DNA of 18,496 bases from SIG588 sp045599305. Lineage in GTDB: Bacteria; Bacillota; Clostridia; Oscillospirales; Acutalibacteraceae. The stretch is taken from assembly GCA_045599305.1 (NCBI GenBank), contig JAZRVU010000023.1:1-18496 (forward strand), written 5' to 3'. This document shows positions 14,489 through 18,496 of the stretch, in pieces; positions within the stretch are counted from its first letter, which is position 1; every line of letters begins with the position of its first letter. Below the pieces are notes generated by a model. It worked only from the letters and a program-made list of their open reading frames with translations, did no database searches and was not told where the DNA came from. The position numbers were made by a program, and so were the translations under genes.

Positions 14489-15514
14489 GTGAGAAAGATC
14501 AAAGTCGTGCAGTACGGCTGCGGCAAAATGAGCCGCTATATACTGCGGTATCTCTTTGAACACGGCGCCGAGGTGGTGGGCGCCATCGACATCGACCCCG
14601 CCATCGTGGGGACAGACATCGGTGATTATGCCGGGCTGGGGCACAAGACGGGCGTGCTGATCCGCAGTGACGCGGATGCCGTTCTGGACGAGACCGCCCC
14701 CGACATCGCCGTGGTCACCCTGTTCAGTCTGGTGAGCGAATGCTACGAGCACTTTGCCAAATGCCTTTCGCGCGGGATCAGCGTGATCACCACCTGCGAG
14801 GAGGCGACCGACTGCCGCACGACCGATCCGGTGCACGCCAATCTGCTGGACGTACTGGCCATGGAAAACGGCTGCACCTTTGTGGGCAGCGGCATGGAGG
14901 ACATCTTCTGGGTCAACGCGGTGGCCATGCTGGCGGGCGGCTGTAACCGGATCACGCGCATCGAGGGCGCGGTCTCCTACAACGTGGAGGACTACGGGCT
15001 GGCGCTGGCCAGAGCACACGGCGTGGGACTGACCCCCGAGGAATTCGAAAAGCAGATCGCCCACCCCGAGGTACTGGAGCCCTCCTACGTCTGGAACTCG
15101 AACGAGGCGCTGGCGGCTAAACTGGGGCTGACGGTGCGCAGCCGGACACAGAAATGCGTGCCCTGTTTCCACGATGAAAAACTCTATTCCGAAACGCTGG
15201 GGGAATGGATCCCCGCGGGAAACTGCATCGGCATGGCGGCGGTGGTGACCACCGAGACCTTTCAGGGCCCCGTGCTGGAGACCCGCTGCATCGGCAAGGT
15301 GTACGGCCCCGACGACGGGGACCTGTGCGACTGGCAGATCTTCGGCGAGCCGGACACAAAATTTCACGTGGTGAAGCCCGCCACCGTGGAGCACACCTGT
15401 GCCACCATCGTCAACCGCATCCCGTCGGTGCTGAAGGCGCCCGCCGGGATGGTCACATTGGACGAACTGCCACAAATCGGATATCTGACCTATCCGATGG
15501 AACTATATCTGTAA
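14489..15514 (+). CDS. 2,4-diaminopentanoate dehydrogenase-like NAD(P)-dependent oxidoreductase
   Basis: A 341-residue enzyme with an N-terminal Rossmann fold related to dihydrodipicolinate reductase (VVQYGCGKMSRYIL, then VVGAIDID) and a C-terminal domain of the kind found in the clostridial 2,4-diaminopentanoate dehydrogenase of ornithine fermentation. GISVITTCEEAT and FVGSGMEDIFWVN are typical of that group. No other ornithine-pathway gene (racemase, aminomutase, thiolase) is nearby, so the real substrate may be another amine or amino acid. The start is GTG at 14489, six bases after GAGGG; an ATG at 14485 is in another frame and gives only a short product. It is divergent from the malic enzyme operon and appears to be a single-gene unit. 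Confidence 0.82.
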   Translation: MRKIKVVQYGCGKMSRYILRYLFEHGAEVVGAIDIDPAIVGTDIGDYAGLGHKTGVLIRSDADAVLDETAPDIAVVTLFSLVSECYEHFAKCLSRGISVITTCEEATDCRTTDPVHANLLDVLAMENGCTFVGSGMEDIFWVNAVAMLAGGCNRITRIEGAVSYNVEDYGLALARAHGVGLTPEEFEKQIAHPEVLEPSYVWNSNEALAAKLGLTVRSRTQKCVPCFHDEKLYSETLGEWIPAGNCIGMAAVVTTETFQGPVLETRCIGKVYGPDDGDLCDWQIFGEPDTKFHVVKPATVEHTCATIVNRIPSVLKAPAGMVTLDELPQIGYLTYPMELYL

Positions 15515-15523
15515 ACCAAGAGC

Positions 15524-15550
15524 GGGGATGCCGTTTTCCACGGCATCCCC
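15524..15550 (+). terminator. Terminator-like hairpin
   Basis: A perfect 11-bp GC-rich stem (15524-15534 with 15540-15550) around TTTCC, placed just after the stop codon. Only a weak T run (TATTGCG) follows, so it may be an inefficient terminator or a 3' stabilising hairpin. Confidence 0.6.
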
Positions 15551-15552
15551 TA

Positions 15553-15581
15553 TTGCGTATCCGGGTAATGTGTGCTACAAT
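15553..15581 (+). promoter_or_regulatory. Promoter of the LRR/transglutaminase lipoprotein gene
   Basis: TTGCGT (15553-15558), a 17-base spacer and TACAAT (15576-15581) with an extended TG at 15573-15574. AAAGGAGG follows at 15591-15598, eight bases before the ATG. Confidence 0.6.
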
Positions 15582-15606
15582 AAAGCAGAGAAAGGAGGTC
15601 GAAAGC

Positions 15607-17070
15607 ATGTCACGACGTCTATCCTCCCTTGCGGCCGCCGGGCTGGCACTTGCCGTGCTGCTTTCGGCCTGCACACGCCCTGCGGAGGGCAACACCGCCG
15701 CCCCCACCGCTACGACGACGACAACAGAAGCACCGAAAGCGCCTCCCCGCCTGTCCGGCAGTTTTTACGCCGAGGATGCGGACGGCACCTCCCGCCTGTT
15801 CACCATCCGCCCGACAGAGGACGGGTATCTCGGTATGTTCGTCCATCATCTGACCGACGAAGACGGCATCCGGCAGGAGTCCCGCGGTGCCGTGATGACC
15901 GGACGGGAATGCGCCGACGGCGCCATTGCCGTGGAAGCAGGGCAGGAATTTTTCCGCATCACGACGCTTTCCGAGGACGTGATCCTGCTCGAGGGCACCG
16001 ACGCCGGCGGGGAAAGCCCCTTTTCCGGCCGATATGTCCGCAAAAATGAGGATGAATTCCAGTACACGCTGCCCGAGCCGGAAAACGACGTGTATCTGCA
16101 AGTGGACGAGCACTGTGCCGTACGGATGGACATCGCGCTCGCGGCGGGCATCCGCGCGCAGCTGGGCCTGACCGACGACGCCTATCTGGACGAAGAACAG
16201 TTAGGCCGCGTGACGGAGCTCTCCCTCACCGATTCGTCCGCCATCTCGCTGGTGGGCATTGACGCCCTGCCCCGACTGCGAAAACTGCGGATCGAAAATG
16301 CCTGTCTCGGCGCGCTGCCCGATCTTTCCGCCTGTACCGCGCTGCGCGAACTGCGGCTACGCCGCAATCTCATCACCGATCTGTCCCCGCTGAACAGTGC
16401 CCCCTGCCTGCAGACGGCCGATCTTTCCGACAACCGCGTCACCTCGCTGGCGCCCCTTGCCGGCAACACGCAGTTGTTATCCCTGCGGCTGGACGGCAAC
16501 TGCATCCTCGACTATGCCGCCGTGGCGGGCAACACCGCGCTTCGTACCGCCGTTGACAAGGGGTGTGACTTTACATTCGAAGAAGCGCTGGAAGCGGAGG
16601 AATTGGCCGTACAGACGGTCGCCTCGCTGACTGAGGGGCTGACCACTCCCCTGCAGAAAGAGGCGGCGATCTACCGCTTCATGATCGACAACACCGAATA
16701 TTCCAAGATTGACTACCACGAATACGCTTTCGGGGCGGCCGCACTCAAAACACACTACGGCATCTGCCGCAACTACGCCGAGACCTTTGCGCTGCTGTGC
16801 AACCACGCGGGGATCGAGACCTTCGTCTGCGACAACGCGGACCATGCGTGGAATATCGTGAAGATCGGCGGGCAGTACTACCACGCTGACTCGCTCTGGG
16901 ACGAAAATCACCCGGAATGGATCTATTTCAACCGCGGCTCGTGGTATATTTCGACCCGTGCCTCGCACGACTACGACACACGGCGCATCCCGACCGGACT
17001 TTTGGACATGGACCCGCTGGAAGCCCACGCGGCACAGCACGGCATATCCCTGCAAGGGGAGGACATATGA
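15607..17070 (+). CDS. Surface lipoprotein with leucine-rich repeats and transglutaminase-like domain
   Basis: A 487-residue predicted lipoprotein. The signal peptide ends in lipobox LSAC with C22 as the lipidated cysteine, followed by a threonine-rich linker. Residues about 45-180 are a domain I do not recognise. Residues about 200-315 hold several leucine-rich repeats (for example LRELRLRRNLITDLSPL). Residues about 340-470 are a transglutaminase/protease-like fold with a complete triad: C387 in YGICRNYAE, H413 in DHAWNIV and D428 in HADSLWDE. It should sit on the outer face of the membrane and may act on peptides, proteins or the cell wall; this is inference. The frame is open far upstream, but AAAGGAGG and the signal peptide fix the ATG at 15607. 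The last residues and stop lie at the junction with a paralogue remnant read in another frame. Confidence 0.87.
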   Translation: MSRRLSSLAAAGLALAVLLSACTRPAEGNTAAPTATTTTTEAPKAPPRLSGSFYAEDADGTSRLFTIRPTEDGYLGMFVHHLTDEDGIRQESRGAVMTGRECADGAIAVEAGQEFFRITTLSEDVILLEGTDAGGESPFSGRYVRKNEDEFQYTLPEPENDVYLQVDEHCAVRMDIALAAGIRAQLGLTDDAYLDEEQLGRVTELSLTDSSAISLVGIDALPRLRKLRIENACLGALPDLSACTALRELRLRRNLITDLSPLNSAPCLQTADLSDNRVTSLAPLAGNTQLLSLRLDGNCILDYAAVAGNTALRTAVDKGCDFTFEEALEAEELAVQTVASLTEGLTTPLQKEAAIYRFMIDNTEYSKIDYHEYAFGAAALKTHYGICRNYAETFALLCNHAGIETFVCDNADHAWNIVKIGGQYYHADSLWDENHPEWIYFNRGSWYISTRASHDYDTRRIPTGLLDMDPLEAHAAQHGISLQGEDI

Positions 17071-17299
17071 AGATGGCCACGCGTGGAACATCGTCAAGAT
17101 CGACGGGCAGTGCTATCACTGCGATTCGCTGTGGGATGAAAGCAACGCCGACTGGGACTATTTCAACCGCGGCACCGGGTACATCATGAACGCGGGCTCT
17201 CACACCCATGATCTGCTGCGCTGCCCAAGCGGACTGCGCGACATGAGCCATGTGAGGAAGACCGGGCTGACGTGTACCCTGAAGATCTTTTGGGAATAG
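17060..17299 (+). pseudogene. 3' remnant of a second transglutaminase-like gene
   Basis: In the frame ending at the TAG at 17297-17299 the sequence reads TYEDGHAWNIVKIDGQ, then CDSLWDES, DYFNRG and GLRDMSH. This parallels DHAWNIVKIGGQYYHADSLW and the following part of the upstream lipoprotein, offset by 235 bases. It keeps counterparts of the catalytic His and Asp. The Cys-containing half, signal peptide, start codon and ribosome binding site are all missing, so it is a non-coding leftover of a tandem paralogue. Its frame is shifted relative to the lipoprotein, whose last codons and stop overlap its beginning. Confidence 0.75.
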
Positions 17300-17304
17300 G
17301 CCGC

Positions 17305-17327
17305 TATACTGTGCACAATTAAGCACA
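17305..17327 (+). promoter_or_regulatory. -10 box with operator-like inverted repeat
   Basis: TATACT (17305-17310) overlaps the inverted repeat TGTGC/GCACA (17310-17314 and 17323-17327). The string TATACTGTG recurs at 17926-17934 before the VWA gene. No good -35 box was found, so the promoter call is tentative. A repressor could bind here. Confidence 0.4.
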
Positions 17328-17341
17328 ACGGAGGAAAGATC

Positions 17342-17884
17342 ATGCTGAATGAGACCCTGCTTGCCGAAATACGGGCATATATCGACAGATATTATGAGGA
17401 TGCGACCACGATTCGCCAAATGCAATGCGGCGGCGTGTTTGCCAAAAGCGCCAAGGCCGTGCACGCCGAGCTGCTTGAGGATGCAGTCCCACAGCCGCTC
17501 ATGGCCGCCGAAAACGGCGGGCTGGACGATGTGCTGCGGCAGCTGGACGAGAGTTTTTCGGATATGCTGCTGCGCAAGATCGATGAAAAGGGCATGACGG
17601 ATGCCGCGTGCTACAAAAAGGCCCACATCGACCGCAAACTGTTTTCCAAGATCCGCAGTGACAGGCAATACCGGCCGAGCAAGTCCACCGCGCTGGCATT
17701 CGCGCTGGCACTGGAGCTGCCGCTCGACGAGGTGCACGATATGCTCAAAAAGGCGGGATACGCCCTCTCGCACAGCAGCAAATTCGATGTGATCGTGGAA
17801 TATTTCATTCAAAAAGGCAACTACGACATCTTTACCATCAATGAGGCGCTTTTCGCCTTCGACCAGACGCTGCTGGGAACATAA
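17342..17884 (+). CDS. Conserved protein with helix-turn-helix-like C-terminal region
   Basis: A 180-residue cytoplasmic protein of unknown function. The N-terminal ~70 residues are helical and variable. From about residue 70 on it resembles proteins I recall from many Firmicutes, with SFSDMLLRKIDEKGMTD, a segment around KAHIDRKLFSKIRSDRQYRP that looks like an XRE-type helix-turn-helix, and a C-terminal KFDVIVEYFIQKGNYDIF then NEALFAFDQTLLG. Genes of this type are often found beside a VWA-domain gene, as here. GGAGG lies about eight bases before the ATG at 17342. Whether it binds DNA is not shown; the operator-like repeats before this gene and before the VWA gene make autoregulation plausible. 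A regulator or a partner of the VWA protein are the two readings. Confidence 0.75.
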   Translation: MLNETLLAEIRAYIDRYYEDATTIRQMQCGGVFAKSAKAVHAELLEDAVPQPLMAAENGGLDDVLRQLDESFSDMLLRKIDEKGMTDAACYKKAHIDRKLFSKIRSDRQYRPSKSTALAFALALELPLDEVHDMLKKAGYALSHSSKFDVIVEYFIQKGNYDIFTINEALFAFDQTLLGT

Positions 17885-17926
17885 TTTGTCGCCTGCGAAG
17901 CGACCACACCGCCGCCGAAAAACCGT

Positions 17927-17975
17927 ATACTGTGATCGTCAGGCAGAGATGCCGACGATCACAGTATTTTATTTT
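17927..17975 (+). terminator. Long terminator hairpin in the leader of the VWA gene
   Basis: A perfect 14-bp stem (17927-17940 with 17954-17967) continues, after one bulged A, into a 4-bp stem GGCA/TGCC capped by the GNRA-type tetraloop GAGA, then TTTATTTT (17968-17975). It ends the upstream gene but is only a couple of bases before the VWA ribosome binding site. The left arm also contains TATACTGTG, so it may be an operator or attenuator as well. Confidence 0.8.
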
Positions 17976-17989
17976 CGGAGGTAACAGAC

Positions 17990-18496
17990 ATGAAAAACAA
18001 CACGACGGAACTGGTATTCATCCTGGACAGAAGCGGCTCGATGAGCGGGCTGGAGAGCGACACCATCGGCGGATTCAACTCGCTGATCGAAAAACAGCGC
18101 CGGCAGGAGGGCGCATGTTTCGTCACCACCGTGCTCTTTGACGATGTGTGTGAGACATTGCACGACCGCGTACAGCTGGACAAAGTGGCGCGGATGACAG
18201 AGAACGACTACACCGTGCGCGGCTGCACCGCGCTGATCGACGCCATCGGCGCGACCATCCGGCACATCAGCGACATCCACAGGTACGCACGCCCCGAGGA
18301 TGTGCCGGCACACACCATGTTCATCATCACCACCGACGGCATGGAAAACGCCAGCAAGGCCTTTTCCGCCGACGAAGTGAAGCGGATGGTGGAGCAGAAA
18401 AAAGAAGCGGACGGCTGGGAATTCCTCTTCATCGGTGCCAACATCGACTCGGTGGAGACGGCCGGGCGTTTCGGCATCCGCGCTGACCGCGCCGTG
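17990..18496 (+). CDS. von Willebrand factor A (VWA) domain protein, N-terminal part
   Basis: An open frame of 169 codons running off the window end. It starts at an ATG seven bases after GGAGGT (17977-17982). The metal-ion-dependent adhesion site is complete: D13, S15 and S17 in LDRSGSMSG, T80 in GCTALID and D116 in TTDGMEN. There is no signal peptide, so it is a cytoplasmic VWA protein of the kind sometimes annotated as TerF/TerY-like. Such domains hold protein partners through a bound metal ion. No tellurite or stress genes are in view, so its role is open. It follows the helix-turn-helix-like gene with a strong hairpin between them. Confidence 0.9.
   Translation, partial: MKNNTTELVFILDRSGSMSGLESDTIGGFNSLIEKQRRQEGACFVTTVLFDDVCETLHDRVQLDKVARMTENDYTVRGCTALIDAIGATIRHISDIHRYARPEDVPAHTMFIITTDGMENASKAFSADEVKRMVEQKKEADGWEFLFIGANIDSVETAGRFGIRADRAV

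Noticed and set aside
13167..14492. A 441-codon plus-strand frame opposite the malic enzyme gene
   Set aside because: The malic enzyme motifs are clear on the minus strand; this frame is a shadow.
15205..15606. Upstream extension of the lipoprotein frame
   Set aside because: It overlaps the dehydrogenase gene out of frame, while a ribosome binding site and lipoprotein signal peptide fix the start at 15607.
17060..17090. Programmed frameshift joining the lipoprotein to the downstream transglutaminase segment
   Set aside because: The downstream segment repeats a part already present in the lipoprotein and lacks its first half, and no slippery site was seen; a deletion remnant explains it better.

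Overview
The window (about 18.5 kb) looks like part of the chromosome of an anaerobic, fermentative, fairly GC-rich Firmicute of the Clostridia type, plausibly a gut Oscillospiraceae-like bacterium. Four things point there: an oxygen-sensitive glycyl-radical pyruvate formate-lyase with its activase, a two-subunit iron-sulfur fumarase, strong GGAGG ribosome binding sites with short sigma-A promoters, and riboswitch-controlled leaders ending in intrinsic terminators. The species assignment is inference. No rRNA, tRNA, CRISPR array, insertion sequence or phage module was seen, and no stretch over 300 bases lacks a gene.

Left part (1-4.9 kb): the 3' end of a DegT/DnrJ-type aminotransferase converges on an AraC-family regulator. 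The regulator is divergent from an intracellular GH2 glycosidase, and the space between them holds two facing promoters and repeated operator-like elements. Next comes a minus-strand CPA2-type cation/proton antiporter. Its leader is a well-formed fluoride riboswitch with an overlapping intrinsic terminator. An overlapping, frameshifted and truncated relic of a zinc-ribbon (DUF5714-like) gene follows it.

Middle (4.9-8.6 kb): a DUF853/YjgR HerA-like ATPase, a second AraC regulator with a cupin-type N-terminal domain, and a divergent Gfo/Idh/MocA oxidoreductase.

Central metabolic block (8.6-14.4 kb, all minus strand): malic enzyme, fumarase alpha and fumarase beta form one tight operon, followed by pflB-pflA. 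The pfl genes have their own TTGACA promoter and a structured leader that I read as a divergent ZTP (pfl-motif) riboswitch ending in an intrinsic terminator. Together the enzymes interconvert malate, fumarate and pyruvate and split pyruvate to acetyl-CoA and formate. The ZTP link fits because formate feeds 10-formyl-tetrahydrofolate.

Right part (14.4-18.5 kb, plus strand): a 2,4-diaminopentanoate dehydrogenase-like oxidoreductase, a lipoprotein with leucine-rich repeats and a transglutaminase-like domain, the 3' remnant of a second transglutaminase gene, a helix-turn-helix-like protein of unknown function, and a von Willebrand factor A protein cut by the window end.

The strongest observations are the two riboswitches (fluoride on an antiporter, divergent ZTP on pflBA), the decayed second gene of the fluoride operon, and the deletion scar between two transglutaminase paralogues.
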